Assembly: GCF_000375485.1 (NCBI RefSeq) | Contig: NZ_AQXE01000001.1 | Span: 344,988 to 408,987, forward strand | DNA from: Desulfovibrio oxyclinae DSM 11498 | Lineage (GTDB): Bacteria > Desulfobacterota > Desulfovibrionia > Desulfovibrionales > Desulfovibrionaceae | DNA length: 64,000 nt | Reading direction: 5' to 3' | Part shown: positions 1 through 9,916 of the stretch, piece after piece | Layout of the letters: each line of letters opens with the position of its first letter | Position numbering within the stretch: position 1 is the first letter of the stretch | The notes under the pieces: generated by a model | Told to the model about the DNA's origin: nothing | Seen by the model: the letters and a program-made list of their open reading frames with translations, nothing else | Databases searched by the model: none | Made by a program: the position numbers and the translations under genes

Positions 1-1
1 A

Positions 2-454
2 CTCGGCTTCCTGCCCGGTGATCTGGCGGAGAAGGTCAACCCGTACCTGCGTCCGCTGTACGACGCTCTCAACGACATGCTCGACTTCGAAAAGGTGCAG
101 GAGCATCTGGAAACCGGGGTGATCGAAGTCGCTCCGCTGGCCTTTATGCGCGGTCGCACCCTCAACGATGCCTTCATCATTCTCGACGAGGCCCAGAACA
201 CCACCTCGGAACAGATGAAAATGTTCCTGACGCGGCTGGGCTTCGGCTCCAAGGCGGTGGTCACGGGCGACCTGACGCAGATCGATCTGCCGCGCGACAG
301 CCGTTCGGGACTCCTGCACGCCCGGTCGGTGCTCAAGGGCGTGGAGGGTATCGTGGTCTCCGAGTTCGATGACCGCGACGTGATCCGGCATCCGTTGGTG
401 GGCCGCATCGTCAGCGCCTACGACAAGTCGGAAGCGGAGGAAGCCAAGCAGTGA
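2..454 (+). CDS. phoH: PhoH-family ATPase, C-terminal part
   Basis: The frame is already open at the left edge of the window, so only about the last 150 codons are seen. The visible part has the Walker B-like [11 protein letters not shown] and then [16 protein letters not shown], both diagnostic of PhoH/YbeZ P-loop ATPases; the Walker A motif lies upstream, outside the window. The family comprises cytoplasmic, RNA-associated ATPases commonly encoded beside ybeY, and a joint role in rRNA processing is inferred from that pairing. Its TGA overlaps the GTG of ybeY, so the two genes are probably translationally coupled. Confidence 0.93.
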   Translation, partial: LGFLPGDLAEKVNPYLRPLYDALNDMLDFEKVQEHLETGVIEVAPLAFMRGRTLNDAFIILDEAQNTTSEQMKMFLTRLGFGSKAVVTGDLTQIDLPRDSRSGLLHARSVLKGVEGIVVSEFDDRDVIRHPLVGRIVSAYDKSEAEEAKQ

Positions 455-894
455 GCGTGGATATAGTCCGCAATGCGCCCGCCGATCCGAGCTTTCCGCT
501 GGGCAACGGCGAACTGCACGACCTGTGCGACGATATCCTTTCCTCGCTTGGGTTGGATGATGGTTTTTTCGAGTTGCGGCTTGTGGACGATTCGGAAGTG
601 GCTGCCCTCAATTCCTCTTTTCTGGGCTGTGAAGGTCCTACCAATGTCCTGAGCTTTCCTGCACGGGAGGGGGCGGCGGAAGAAGGTGAAGACGGCGACC
701 GGTACCTTGGCGAGGTGGCGCTTTCCGTGGATACGCTGGGCCGCGAAACCCGTCTGTACGGGCAGGATCCGCGCGAACACCTTTCCCGACTGCTGGCCCA
801 CGCAATTCTTCATCTTGCCGGATATGATCACGGCGAAGAGATGGAAGCGCTCACCGAGCTTGCGGTCGCCGCCGTTTCCGGGGAGGCCGCATGA
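451..894 (+). CDS. ybeY: rRNA maturation endoribonuclease YbeY
   Basis: The protein has 147 residues, the usual length for the family. Near the C-terminus it carries [11 protein letters not shown], whose three histidines form the metal site of the UPF0054/YbeY single-strand endoribonuclease. YbeY takes part in 16S rRNA 3' end maturation and 70S quality control in the cytoplasm. The GTG start overlaps the phoH stop and is preceded by GCGGAGGA inside phoH. The stop overlaps the ATG of the next gene, so phoH, ybeY and the AlbA_2 gene form a tight operon. Confidence 0.95.
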   Translation: MSVDIVRNAPADPSFPLGNGELHDLCDDILSSLGLDDGFFELRLVDDSEVAALNSSFLGCEGPTNVLSFPAREGAAEEGEDGDRYLGEVALSVDTLGRETRLYGQDPREHLSRLLAHAILHLAGYDHGEEMEALTELAVAAVSGEAA

Positions 895-2429
895 AGTGGG
901 CCGGAGGCAGGTCGCTTTACCGCACGCTGGTGATCTGCGTGATTCTCGCGGCGCTGGCCGTGGGCTTCCTCGCGGTATGGGGCGTCCGCTCGTTTCGCGA
1001 AGACGCGGCGGCAATGGCCGTCGAGAATTCTGTGAAGGGACTGGCCGGAACCGTCTCCGTGCTGGTGAATGTCCTCTCCGAGACCGGGGAGCGTCAGCAA
1101 TTCAGCGGTCTCGACGATGATCAGGTACGCCGGCGCGTGATGAAGGTCATGCGTGACCGTACACTCATGTCGGGCATTCTCGTTTCCGACGAGTCCGGGC
1201 TGGAGATGGCGGTCCTGCGGGAAGGGGAGATGCTGGCTTCCGGTTACCCGCTTGACGGGACGTTCCGCTGGAATGTCTCGAAGGAGGACCGTCAGCGGTT
1301 GCCGGATATTAATCTGGACTCCCTTGAGCATCGTCTTCAATCCGAACGCGCCGCGCTGAAGCCCGGTCAGTTCAGCTGGACCAGTGCCTACACTTTTCAT
1401 GGACACGGTGAATCGTGGATGACCGTTTCCTGGCTGCTGGGCGAAAAGGGCCGGATGCTCACATTCATCCTGCCGGTCTCAGTCGTTGTGGATCAACTCG
1501 CCCGGGCCGACAGGGGCGAAGCTCAGAAGCTTTTCCTTTTCTGGGAAACAGAGCGCTTCATGGACATCCCCAAGGTTGAGGATGGCGAAACCCCATCGCC
1601 CCAGGCTGCCGTGTCGCCGGATGAACTCAGAGATCCGGTGGCGGCAAAGGCCGCGGAAATGCTCATGCAGGACCATGGACTGCGCGGCAGCCCGTTCCGC
1701 TTTCGTGTGAGCGGGCAAGTATGGTGGGGTGGCTCAAGACCGCTCTCCGCGTTTGGCGACAGCATGTACCTCGGCGTCGCCATGCCTCAGAGCAGCGTCA
1801 ATACCGAACTGTCCGGGGACCGCTTCATCTACGGCTTTGGCGGGGCCATCGTTTTGGCGGCCATGCTGGCTCTGTATCTTCTCAGGCGGTATCGGAGCCG
1901 CATTGAAGGGCTGGGACTCAGGCAGGCCTATGCCAGCCCGGAAGATGTACGGGCGTTGATCGACGGCGGGGAAAACGAGCGCGTTGAGTTCAAGCAGACC
2001 CTTCGCTTCAACGTCAAGGCCGGCAAGAACGGGCGGGAGATCGAGCTGGCTTCGGTCAAGACCGTCACCGCGTTTCTCAACTCGCGTGGCGGAACCCTGC
2101 TGATAGGCGTGAGTGACTCCGGCGAGGTGCTCGGGCTGGATGATGACAAGTTTGAGAATGATGATCGCGCGTTGCTGCATTTCAACAATCTTCTCGGGCA
2201 GCATGTGGGCGTGCACTTCCAGCCGTTCGTCAATGCTCGCGTGGTGCACTTGGATGGCAAGAGTGTTATCCGCGTCAACTGCGTGCGCGCGGACGCCCCG
2301 GCGTTTCTGGTCAACGGGCAGACCGAGGAATTCTATGCCCGGTCCGGTCCGGCCAGTCGCAAACTCACGGTTCGGCAGTTCTACGAATATCTCAGAAGTT
2401 CTCGCAGCAGATTTGGCGGCCATCGCTGA
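891..2429 (+). CDS. Membrane-anchored protein with C-terminal AlbA_2 domain
   Basis: The 512-residue protein has an N-terminal membrane segment (about residues 10-32) and a long, probably extracytoplasmic region without a recognised motif (about 35-310). A second membrane segment follows (about 311-333), then a cytoplasmic AlbA_2/Schlafen-type domain (about 350-490). That domain shows ENERVEFKQTLRF, TVTAFLNSRGGTLLIGVSD and EEFYARSGPASRKL. AlbA_2 domains are usually found in putative nucleic-acid-binding regulators. The two-pass layout resembles a membrane sensor with a DNA- or RNA-binding output. Function is unknown. Overlap with ybeY suggests co-expression with rRNA processing genes. Confidence 0.75.
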   Translation: MKWAGGRSLYRTLVICVILAALAVGFLAVWGVRSFREDAAAMAVENSVKGLAGTVSVLVNVLSETGERQQFSGLDDDQVRRRVMKVMRDRTLMSGILVSDESGLEMAVLREGEMLASGYPLDGTFRWNVSKEDRQRLPDINLDSLEHRLQSERAALKPGQFSWTSAYTFHGHGESWMTVSWLLGEKGRMLTFILPVSVVVDQLARADRGEAQKLFLFWETERFMDIPKVEDGETPSPQAAVSPDELRDPVAAKAAEMLMQDHGLRGSPFRFRVSGQVWWGGSRPLSAFGDSMYLGVAMPQSSVNTELSGDRFIYGFGGAIVLAAMLALYLLRRYRSRIEGLGLRQAYASPEDVRALIDGGENERVEFKQTLRFNVKAGKNGREIELASVKTVTAFLNSRGGTLLIGVSDSGEVLGLDDDKFENDDRALLHFNNLLGQHVGVHFQPFVNARVVHLDGKSVIRVNCVRADAPAFLVNGQTEEFYARSGPASRKLTVRQFYEYLRSSRSRFGGHR

Positions 2430-2684
2430 TAAATAGGGCATATGCGCCATTTTGCGATTCGTTTTTGCGCAATCCGTTATCCATTTGAGCGAATACGCCT
2501 GTCGGTGGCGTCGCGGCAGTCAAAAATTCTGTCTCCGAGGCCGTATCTTCGCAGTCGCGGAAGTCCACGCGAGTCGCGGCTTTGCGGGCTTCTTTAGGAT
2601 GTCTGGTCTTTACAATCGGACGTGATTGGGCCAGACTCCATCGTTTACGCACCACATACAGGTTTAGAACGACGGAGAGTACCA

Positions 2685-3584
2685 ATGGCAAACCACTTTC
2701 TGACCATTCTTGATTTCCCGAGGGACGAAGCATTCGAAATGCTTAAACGCGCCCACGAGATGAAGCGCAATTCGTTGCGTCCCGATGTCCTTTCCGGGAA
2801 GACCATCCTGCTGATTTTCGAGAAGGCCTCCACGCGCACCCGCGTTTCCTTCGAGGTCGGCGTCCGTCATCTGGGTGGCAACGCGGTGTTCATCGCATCC
2901 CGCGACTCCCAGCTCGGCCGCAGTGAACCCCTTGAGGACACCGCGCGCGTGCTGGCCCGATACGCCGACGGTTTGGTGGTGCGAACCTTCGGTCAGCACA
3001 AGCTCGATGTGCTGGCCGAGTACGGCGACATCCCCATCATCAACGCCCTCACCGACGAGTATCATCCCTGTCAGGTGATGAGCGACATGCTGACCATGTA
3101 CGAACGCACTCCCGATCTGGAGAAACTCAAGGTCGCATGGATCGGTGACGGCAACAACATGGCCCATTCCTTCATCAACGCCAGTGCCATGTTCGGCTTC
3201 GAGCTGGCTGTGGCCTGCCCGGAAGGGTACGACCCGGATCAGGAGATCGTGGACAAGGCCATGGATCTCGGCGCAAAGGTGACCTTCACCCGCGATCCGG
3301 CCAAGGCCGCCGAGGGCGCTCACTACATCAACACCGATGTGTGGGCCAGCATGGGACAGGAAGAAGAGCAGAAGCTTCGCGAAGTGGCCTTTGATGGCTT
3401 CATCGTGGATGAGTCGCTCATGGCCAAGGCCGCGCCGGACGCCAAGTTCATGCACTGCCTCCCCGCCCATCGCGGAGAAGAGGTCAGCGCCGAAGTGTTC
3501 GAATCGGCCGCATCCATCGTCTTCGATCAGGCGGAAAACCGCCTGCACATGCAGAAGGCGATCATGGAAAAGGTCTTCAGATAG
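2685..3584 (+). CDS. argF: Ornithine carbamoyltransferase
   Basis: The enzyme condenses carbamoyl phosphate with ornithine to give citrulline in arginine synthesis. The 299-residue protein has the carbamoyl-phosphate motif STRTRVSFEVGV, the HPCQ motif (EYHPCQVMSDML) and the ornithine-side MHCLPAHRGEEV. The frame stays open further upstream, but ATG 2685 is chosen because GACGGAGAG precedes it and the family begins just before its first helix (ANHFLTILDF). It heads an argF-argG-argH operon. The 255 bases in front hold no gene; they presumably contain the promoter, but no convincing -35/-10 pair or ARG box was found by eye. Confidence 0.97.
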   Translation: MANHFLTILDFPRDEAFEMLKRAHEMKRNSLRPDVLSGKTILLIFEKASTRTRVSFEVGVRHLGGNAVFIASRDSQLGRSEPLEDTARVLARYADGLVVRTFGQHKLDVLAEYGDIPIINALTDEYHPCQVMSDMLTMYERTPDLEKLKVAWIGDGNNMAHSFINASAMFGFELAVACPEGYDPDQEIVDKAMDLGAKVTFTRDPAKAAEGAHYINTDVWASMGQEEEQKLREVAFDGFIVDESLMAKAAPDAKFMHCLPAHRGEEVSAEVFESAASIVFDQAENRLHMQKAIMEKVFR

Positions 3585-3614
3585 CAAACAAGAGACGAAT
3601 GGAGAAATATAGAA

Positions 3615-4850
3615 ATGGGTAAGATCGATAAGGTCATTCTGGCCTACTCCGGAGGACTGGACACCTCCATCATCCTGAAATGGATCAAGAACGAGTACAA
3701 CTGCGAAGTCATTACCATGACCGCCGACCTCGGTCAGGGCGAAGAGATGGACGGCATCGAAGAAAAGGCCGAGGCCACCGGCGCCTCCAAGGCCTATGTG
3801 GAAGACCTGCGCGAGGAATTCGTGCGCGACTATGTCTTCCCGTCCTTCCGCGCCGGTGCGCTTTATGAAGGTCGCTACCTGCTCGGAACCGCCATCGCCC
3901 GTCCGCTGATTTCCAAGCGTATGGTCGAGATCGCCGAACTCGAAGGCGCTCAGGCCGTGGCCCACGGCGCCACCGGCAAGGGGAACGACCAGGTTCGCTT
4001 CGAACTCGCCACCATGGCGCTGAATCCGCGTATCGGCACCATCGCCCCGTGGCGCGACTGGGACCTCAAGTCCCGCACGGACCTCATCGAGTACGCCAAG
4101 GCCAACGACATTCCCATTCCCGTGAGCCGCAAGAAGCCGTGGTCCATCGATGCCAACCTGCTGCACACCTCCTTCGAGGGCGGCGAGCTGGAAGACCCGT
4201 GGAACGCTCCCGGGCCGGATTGTTACCGCAATATCCTGCCCATCGAACAGTGCCCGGACGAGCCCGAGGAAATCACCATCGATTTCGAAAAGGGTGATCC
4301 GGTCGCCATCAACAACGTCAAGCATTCTCCCGCCGCGCTGCTGGCCAAGCTCAACGAGATCGGCGGCAGGCACGGCATCGGCCGCGTAGACATGGTCGAG
4401 AACCGTTTCGTGGGCATGAAGTCCCGCGGCGTGTACGAGACCCCGGGCGGCACCATCATGCATATCGCCCATCGCGACCTTGAAGGCCTGACCATGGACC
4501 GCGAAGTCATGCACATGCGTGACTCCATGATCCCCAAGTACGCCGAGATGGTCTACTACGGCTACTGGTTCAGTCCCGAGCGCGAGGCCATGCAGGCCAT
4601 GATCGACAAGACGCAGGAGAAGGTCACCGGTACGGTGCGCCTGAAGCTCTACAAGGGCAACTGCATTCCCCTCGGCCGCAAGTCCCCGTACTCCCTGTAC
4701 AACGCTGATCTGGCCACCTTTGAGGAAGACACCGTCTACGATCAGGCCGACGCTGCCGGTTTCATCAAGCTTGTGGGCCTGCGCCTGAAGGGTCGCATGC
4801 AGCAGAGCAAATGGGGCGGCCGGGAAACCGACGAATCCTGCGAGAGCTGA
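3615..4850 (+). CDS. argG: Argininosuccinate synthase
   Basis: The enzyme ligates citrulline and aspartate with ATP to form argininosuccinate. The 411-residue protein has the N-type ATP-pyrophosphatase loop [14 protein letters not shown] at its N-terminus and the conserved [14 protein letters not shown]. It lies 30 bases after argF, preceded by GGAGAAA, and its TGA ends one base before the argH ATG. Length and motifs are standard for a cytoplasmic homotetramer. Confidence 0.98.
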   Translation: MGKIDKVILAYSGGLDTSIILKWIKNEYNCEVITMTADLGQGEEMDGIEEKAEATGASKAYVEDLREEFVRDYVFPSFRAGALYEGRYLLGTAIARPLISKRMVEIAELEGAQAVAHGATGKGNDQVRFELATMALNPRIGTIAPWRDWDLKSRTDLIEYAKANDIPIPVSRKKPWSIDANLLHTSFEGGELEDPWNAPGPDCYRNILPIEQCPDEPEEITIDFEKGDPVAINNVKHSPAALLAKLNEIGGRHGIGRVDMVENRFVGMKSRGVYETPGGTIMHIAHRDLEGLTMDREVMHMRDSMIPKYAEMVYYGYWFSPEREAMQAMIDKTQEKVTGTVRLKLYKGNCIPLGRKSPYSLYNADLATFEEDTVYDQADAAGFIKLVGLRLKGRMQQSKWGGRETDESCES

Positions 4851-4851
4851 G

Positions 4852-6237
4852 ATGGCTGAAAAGAAAATGTGGGGAGGCCGGTTCGCCGAGGCGACGGCCA
4901 CCCTCATGGAAGAATATTCGGAATCCGTTTCCTTCGACTGGCAGCTCTTTGCCGGAGACATCCGCGGTTCTCAGGCCCATGCGCGCGTACTCGCCAAGCA
5001 GGGCTTCCTGACCGAGGACGAGGCGCAGGCCATTGTCGAAGGACTGGACAAGGTGCGCGAGGAAGTGGAATCCGGCGATTTCGAGTGGGACACCTCCATG
5101 GAGGACGTCCACATGAACGTGGAATCCCGCCTTACCGAAATCATCGGGCCCTTGGGCGGCAAACTGCACACCGCGCGCAGCCGCAACGATCAGGTCGTGC
5201 TTGATTTTCGCCTGCATGTATCCACCCGTCTTCGCGTGTGGCGCGATCTGCTCAGGCAGGTCGTCCGCGCCTTTGCGGACCAGGCGGAAGCGCATCAGAA
5301 GACCATCCTGCCGGGATGCACACATTTCCAGCCCGCGCAGCCGGTGGTTTTGGCGCATCATCTTCTGGCCTATTGTCAGATGTTTATGCGCGACGCCGAA
5401 CGCATCGACGATTGCCTCAAGCGAACGGAAGTCTCACCGCTCGGTGCGGCGGCGCTGGCCGGGACCACGCATCCGGTCAATCCGCAGGCCGTGGCTGATG
5501 ACCTCGGACTCGACGGTGTGTTCGCCAACAGCATGGACGCGGTTTCGGACCGCGACTTCGTGCTGGAGGCGCTCTTCACCGGTTCCGTGGTCATGGCGCA
5601 CCTGTCGCGCTTTTGCGAAGAGATCATCATCTGGGCCAACCCCAACTTCGGCTTCGTGAAGCTGCCGGACGCCTACTCCACCGGCTCCTCGATCATGCCG
5701 CAGAAGAAGAACCCGGACGCCTGCGAGATCATGCGCGGCAAGACCGGGCGCGTGTTCGGCTCGCTCATGAGCCTGCTGACCGTGCTCAAGGGGCTGCCCA
5801 TGACTTACAACCGTGACCTTCAGGAAGACAAGGAGCCTTTTTTCGATACGGACCGCACTGTGGCGACGTCGCTGGCGGTCATGGCCGACATGATGCCCGG
5901 ATTCGTCTTCGTTCCCGAGCGCATGCGGGCCACCGTCGAGAAAGGCTTTCTCAACGCTACGGAACTGGCCGACTATCTGGCCGCCAAGGGCGTTCCTTTC
6001 CGCGAGGCGCATCACATCACAGGTGCGGCAGTGGCCCATGCCGAAAAGGCCGGGAAGGGACTGGAAGCTCTCACCCTTGACGAATTCCGCCAGTTTTCGG
6101 ACAACATTGCTGAAGACGTTTTTGATGTGCTGGACTACGACGCGTGCATTCGTCGCCGGACCTCTCCGGGCGGAACCGGGCCGGAGTCGGTCTCCGGTCA
6201 GCTCGGCGCAGTGCGGGCATGGCTGCAAAGCGTCTAG
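4852..6237 (+). CDS. argH: Argininosuccinate lyase
   Basis: The enzyme splits argininosuccinate into arginine and fumarate, the last step of the pathway. The 461-residue protein carries the fumarase/aspartase signature [21 protein letters not shown] near residue 110 and [12 protein letters not shown], as expected for the superfamily. The N-terminus ([10 protein letters not shown]) is typical. It follows argG with no spacer and its ribosome binding site lies in the argG end. A small two-repeat protein follows 8 bases later. Confidence 0.98.
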   Translation: MAEKKMWGGRFAEATATLMEEYSESVSFDWQLFAGDIRGSQAHARVLAKQGFLTEDEAQAIVEGLDKVREEVESGDFEWDTSMEDVHMNVESRLTEIIGPLGGKLHTARSRNDQVVLDFRLHVSTRLRVWRDLLRQVVRAFADQAEAHQKTILPGCTHFQPAQPVVLAHHLLAYCQMFMRDAERIDDCLKRTEVSPLGAAALAGTTHPVNPQAVADDLGLDGVFANSMDAVSDRDFVLEALFTGSVVMAHLSRFCEEIIIWANPNFGFVKLPDAYSTGSSIMPQKKNPDACEIMRGKTGRVFGSLMSLLTVLKGLPMTYNRDLQEDKEPFFDTDRTVATSLAVMADMMPGFVFVPERMRATVEKGFLNATELADYLAAKGVPFREAHHITGAAVAHAEKAGKGLEALTLDEFRQFSDNIAEDVFDVLDYDACIRRRTSPGGTGPESVSGQLGAVRAWLQSV

Positions 6238-6245
6238 GAGAAATG

Positions 6246-6788
6246 ATGGCTCTCACCGACACCGACATCGGCATCCTGCGGGACATTCAGAACTACGCTC
6301 GAATAGAGCGGTATCTGGGAATGCTCCCGGCAAAGCTGGCTTCCGTGTATTCCGAAGGAGCGCTGGAAGGGCTGATGGAAGCCGGGTTGGTGGACGAAGG
6401 GACCATTTTCACCAATTGCGGATCCAATCCGAGTGGCTACCGGCTGACGGACGAGGGGCGGGCCGCCCTGTTCAACGAAGGCGGGCAGGATGCTGGCAAG
6501 CGTTGGCGCAAGCTGACCGAGGCCAAGCACCCCGATGCCGAAATGCTCGACGCCGAAACCCTCGACGTTCTCGTGGATATATACCATCTGAGCAAATTGC
6601 GTCGCTCGGGCGGGCTGGTTCGCAAGGAGCTTCTTGAGGATTACGAACGTGCCAGCCTCAGCGCGCTGTACGATCTGGGCCTGATCTTCTGGGTCAAGCT
6701 CAAGGGGCGCGGCGTCGAGAGCGGCAAGGGATACATCATATCAGACCGCGCCGTCCGCCTGCTCAAGCTCGTGGGAGAGATCGACTGA
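6246..6788 (+). CDS. Small protein with two tandem winged-helix-like repeats
   Basis: The 180-residue protein is not recognised by name. It looks internally duplicated: residues about 3-76 and 98-170 align as leucine-rich helical units, each with an LxDI segment, an L..L...GL helix and a closing GY.(I/L)(S/T)D...R.L element. This resembles paired winged-helix DNA-binding domains. Two ATGs are adjacent; the second is preferred because AGGAG sits five bases ahead of it. It starts 8 bases after argH, so it is probably co-transcribed with the arginine genes. A regulatory role is only an inference. Confidence 0.6.
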   Translation: MALTDTDIGILRDIQNYARIERYLGMLPAKLASVYSEGALEGLMEAGLVDEGTIFTNCGSNPSGYRLTDEGRAALFNEGGQDAGKRWRKLTEAKHPDAEMLDAETLDVLVDIYHLSKLRRSGGLVRKELLEDYERASLSALYDLGLIFWVKLKGRGVESGKGYIISDRAVRLLKLVGEID

Positions 6789-6927
6789 CGCGGTTGCCCG
6801 TGGACACGAATTGCGATAGATACCTGATTGGGCGAAATGATCGCGCCGAAAGTGCCGTTTTTTGTCCGAACCTCTTGCAATTATGTGCAGGAGTCTTATG
6901 AAGGTCGTTGATAAACACACGACCGAA

Positions 6928-6940
6928 CGCCCATAGGGCG
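6928..6940. repeat. Short perfect palindrome upstream of ftsH
   Basis: The bases CGCCC-ATA-GGGCG form an inverted repeat with 5-bp arms in the 200-base gap before ftsH, about 49 bases ahead of the ftsH start. It could be an operator or a small hairpin in the ftsH leader. No T-run follows, so it is not a terminator. Confidence 0.3.
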
Positions 6941-6988
6941 AAACGCTTCAACGATAGCCAATCGCATCCGCTTACCGAGGAGTCATCC

Positions 6989-9025
6989 TTGAACAATTTC
7001 ACCAAGAATCTCGCAATATGGCTGATCATCTCAGTGTTGATGGTCGTTCTCTTCAACCTGTTCAGCCAACAACCGTCGCCAAACGTCAAGATGAACTACA
7101 CCGAGTTCCTCCAGCGCGTGAATTCCGGCGACATTCTTTCCGTCAAAATACAGGGACAGTCCATCACCGGCGTCACCTCGGCGGACAAGCGTTTCCAGAC
7201 GTTTGCCCCGGATGACCCGAACCTCGTGAACAACCTGATCAATCAGGGCGTGCAGGTTGAGGCTGAACCGCCGGATGACGGACCGTGGTACATGACGCTG
7301 CTTGTGTCGTGGTTCCCCATGCTGCTTCTCATCGGGGTGTGGATTTTCTTCATGCGCCAGATGCAGGGCGGCGGCGGAGGTGGCCGGGGAGCAATGAGCT
7401 TCGGCCGATCACGGGCAAAACTCATCAATCAGGAAAGCGCCAAGGTCACCTTCGACGATGTGGCCGGCGTGGACGAGGCCAAGGAAGAGCTTTACGAAGT
7501 CGTTCAGTTCCTGAGCGACCCGCGCAAGTTCACCCGACTCGGCGGTCGCATCCCCAAGGGTGTGCTGCTCGTCGGTTCTCCGGGTACCGGTAAGACGCTC
7601 ATGGCTCGTGCTGTGGCGGGTGAAGCGGGCGTGCCCTTCTTCTCCATCTCCGGTTCCGACTTTGTCGAGATGTTCGTCGGCGTGGGTGCATCCCGCGTGC
7701 GCGACCTTTTCGAGCAGGGCAAGAAGAACGCCCCGTGCCTCATCTTCATCGACGAAATCGACGCGGTCGGTCGTCAGCGTGGTGCCGGTCTCGGCGGCGG
7801 GCACGACGAACGTGAACAGACCCTGAACCAGCTTCTGGTCGAGATGGACGGCTTCGAGTCCAATGAAGGAGTCATCCTCGTTGCGGCCACCAACCGTCCC
7901 GACGTTCTGGACCCGGCCCTGCTGCGTCCCGGTCGTTTCGACAGGCAGGTGGTGGTGCCCACCCCGGACCTGCGCGGTCGCGAACGCATCCTTCAGGTGC
8001 ACGCCCGCCGGACACCGTTGGCTCCCGAAGTCGATCTCGGCGTCGTGGCGCGCGGTACTCCCGGATTCTCCGGTGCCGACCTTGAGAACCTCGTGAACGA
8101 GGCGGCTCTGCACGCGGCCAAGAAAGACAAGGACCGCGTGGAGATGGAGGACTTCGAGGAAGCCAAGGACAAGGTCATGATGGGCAAGGAGCGCCGCAGC
8201 GTCATCCTTTCCGACGAGGAGAAGCGCATCACGGCCTATCACGAAGGTGGTCACGCGCTGGTGGCGAAGCTGCTGCCGGGCACCGACCCCGTCCACAAGG
8301 TTTCCATCATCCCGCGCGGTCAGGCCATGGGCGTGACCATGCAGTTGCCGGTGGACGACCGCCACAGCTACAACCGTGAATATCTCGAAAACCAGATTGC
8401 CATGCTTCTCGGCGGCCGCGTGGCCGAAGAGGTCGCCATCGGCTCCATCACCACCGGAGCCAGCAACGACATCGACCGCGCCACCAAGATCGCCCGCAAC
8501 ATGGTCTGCATGTGGGGCATGAGTGAAAAGCTCGGCCCCCTGAGCTTCGGCGACAATCAGGAGCAGGTTTTCCTCGGCAAGGAACTCATTCACGACAAGA
8601 ACTATGGCGAGGAGACCGCAAAGGTCATCGACGCCGAAGTTCGTCGTTTCGTGGAAGAGGGGCACGACAAGGCCCGCTCCCTGCTGAAGGAAAAGCGCGA
8701 TGTGCTGGACAAGATCGCTGACGCTCTGCTTGAGCGCGAAACCATCACCGGCGCTGACATCGATCTGCTCATGGAAGGCAAGGAACTGCCGCCCGCACCC
8801 ATCATCAACGAGCCGAGCGACTTCGGGTCCGGCAAAAAGGATGGCGGTGCAGGATATACTCCGGTCAGCGAAAAGAGCTCCGGTTCCGATAACAGCGGTT
8901 CCGCAGACTCCGGTGACGATGAGTTCATTCTTGAGGACGCCGAAGACAAGGACGATTCCGGTTCCGGTGACTCCGGCTCTGGGGACGACTCCGGTGACTC
9001 CAATGGCGGCTCCAAGCTCCAGTAA
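6989..9025 (+). CDS. ftsH: ATP-dependent zinc metalloprotease FtsH
   Basis: FtsH is the inner-membrane AAA+ protease that degrades misfolded membrane proteins and short-lived regulators. From the chosen TTG start (SD CCGAGGAG) the protein has about 678 residues and begins [10 protein letters not shown], a typical FtsH N-terminus. Two membrane segments (about 5-25 and 100-121) flank a periplasmic domain. The Walker A motif GSPGTGKT (about 194-201), [11 protein letters not shown], and the zinc site HEGGH (about 418-422) are intact. The last 60 residues form an unusually long Ser/Gly/Asp-rich acidic tail. An in-frame ATG upstream would add 27 residues, but they do not look like FtsH. Confidence 0.97.
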   Translation: MNNFTKNLAIWLIISVLMVVLFNLFSQQPSPNVKMNYTEFLQRVNSGDILSVKIQGQSITGVTSADKRFQTFAPDDPNLVNNLINQGVQVEAEPPDDGPWYMTLLVSWFPMLLLIGVWIFFMRQMQGGGGGGRGAMSFGRSRAKLINQESAKVTFDDVAGVDEAKEELYEVVQFLSDPRKFTRLGGRIPKGVLLVGSPGTGKTLMARAVAGEAGVPFFSISGSDFVEMFVGVGASRVRDLFEQGKKNAPCLIFIDEIDAVGRQRGAGLGGGHDEREQTLNQLLVEMDGFESNEGVILVAATNRPDVLDPALLRPGRFDRQVVVPTPDLRGRERILQVHARRTPLAPEVDLGVVARGTPGFSGADLENLVNEAALHAAKKDKDRVEMEDFEEAKDKVMMGKERRSVILSDEEKRITAYHEGGHALVAKLLPGTDPVHKVSIIPRGQAMGVTMQLPVDDRHSYNREYLENQIAMLLGGRVAEEVAIGSITTGASNDIDRATKIARNMVCMWGMSEKLGPLSFGDNQEQVFLGKELIHDKNYGEETAKVIDAEVRRFVEEGHDKARSLLKEKRDVLDKIADALLERETITGADIDLLMEGKELPPAPIINEPSDFGSGKKDGGAGYTPVSEKSSGSDNSGSADSGDDEFILEDAEDKDDSGSGDSGSGDDSGDSNGGSKLQ

Positions 9026-9046
9026 CAGCGCATCGTCGACGATCGT

Positions 9047-9907
9047 ATGAAACAAACCGTTTGGACCATCAAGGGGGGCAGGGTCATAGGCCCTGCTCCC
9101 TTTTTCATTGCCGGGATAGTCAACGTCACTCCGGATTCCTTTTATGACGGCGGGCGCAGTGCCGTCGCGGAATCCGCGGTGGCGCACGGTGAGCGGCTGG
9201 CGACAGAGGGCGCGCATATTCTTGATGTAGGCGGGGAAAGCACACGCCCGTATTCGGACCGCGTGGAAACCGATCAGGAACTTGCGAGGGTTATCCCGGT
9301 TATCCGCGGGTTGGCGGGGCGGACCATGGCCGGTCCGGAAGGGGATTTCACCCCGATCATTTCCGTGGATACGTACAAGGCGGAAGTGGCCGCCCGGTCC
9401 CTTGAGGCCGGAGCCGACATCGTCAACGACGTCTCGGCCTTCGAGTTCGACCCGGAATTGCTTGACGTGCTGGCACAGTACAAGCCCGGATATGTGCTCA
9501 TGCACAGCCTCGGAAGGCCCGAAGAGATGCAGGACGCACCCGCCTACGACGACCCGGTGGACGAAATCATATCCTTTTTCGAGAAGAAGCTTACGATACT
9601 GGATAAAGCCGGTGTTCCGTTTGATCGCATTGTTCTGGATCCGGGCATCGGCTTCGGCAAGCTTCTGGAGCACAATCTGGCCATTCTTGCAGACACTGAG
9701 CGTTTCCTGAAACTGGGGCTGCCGGTGTACATGGGGCTTTCCAACAAGTCTCTGTGGCAGGGGCTGCTCGGTCTCGACGTGGACGAACGGCAAAATGCGA
9801 CGCAGGCCGGAACCGCCGTGACCGCCATGAAGGGCGCTGCCATCCACAGGGTGCACGAAGTGGCTGCCGCGAGGCAGACGTTGACCATTGTGCACGCTCT
9901 GACATAG
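9047..9907 (+). CDS. folP: Dihydropteroate synthase
   Basis: The enzyme joins 6-hydroxymethyl-7,8-dihydropterin pyrophosphate and p-aminobenzoate to give dihydropteroate in folate synthesis. The 286-residue TIM-barrel protein shows GIVNVTPDSFYDGG, ILDVGGESTRP and DPGIGFGK, the pterin and phosphate motifs. It lies 21 bases after ftsH and 9 bases before cdaA. No clear ribosome binding site precedes the ATG; that position holds a 12-bp palindrome (ATCGTCGACGAT). The ftsH-folP-cdaA-cdaR-glmM order links it to the cell-wall precursor cluster. Confidence 0.96.
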   Translation: MKQTVWTIKGGRVIGPAPFFIAGIVNVTPDSFYDGGRSAVAESAVAHGERLATEGAHILDVGGESTRPYSDRVETDQELARVIPVIRGLAGRTMAGPEGDFTPIISVDTYKAEVAARSLEAGADIVNDVSAFEFDPELLDVLAQYKPGYVLMHSLGRPEEMQDAPAYDDPVDEIISFFEKKLTILDKAGVPFDRIVLDPGIGFGKLLEHNLAILADTERFLKLGLPVYMGLSNKSLWQGLLGLDVDERQNATQAGTAVTAMKGAAIHRVHEVAAARQTLTIVHALT

Positions 9908-9916
9908 GAATAAGTG

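Noticed and set aside
2664..4961. A 765-codon minus-strand open frame opposite argF and argG
   Set aside because: Shadow of highly conserved arginine genes; no ribosome binding site or recognisable domain.
6789..6988. A heat-shock (sigma-32) promoter ahead of ftsH
   Set aside because: A CCCATA-like -10 is present, but no matching CTTGAA-type -35 at the right distance was found.
9032..9043. The 12-bp palindrome ATCGTCGACGAT just before folP
   Set aside because: Too short and too close to the start codon to call as an operator, and no second copy was noticed. It is mentioned only under folP.
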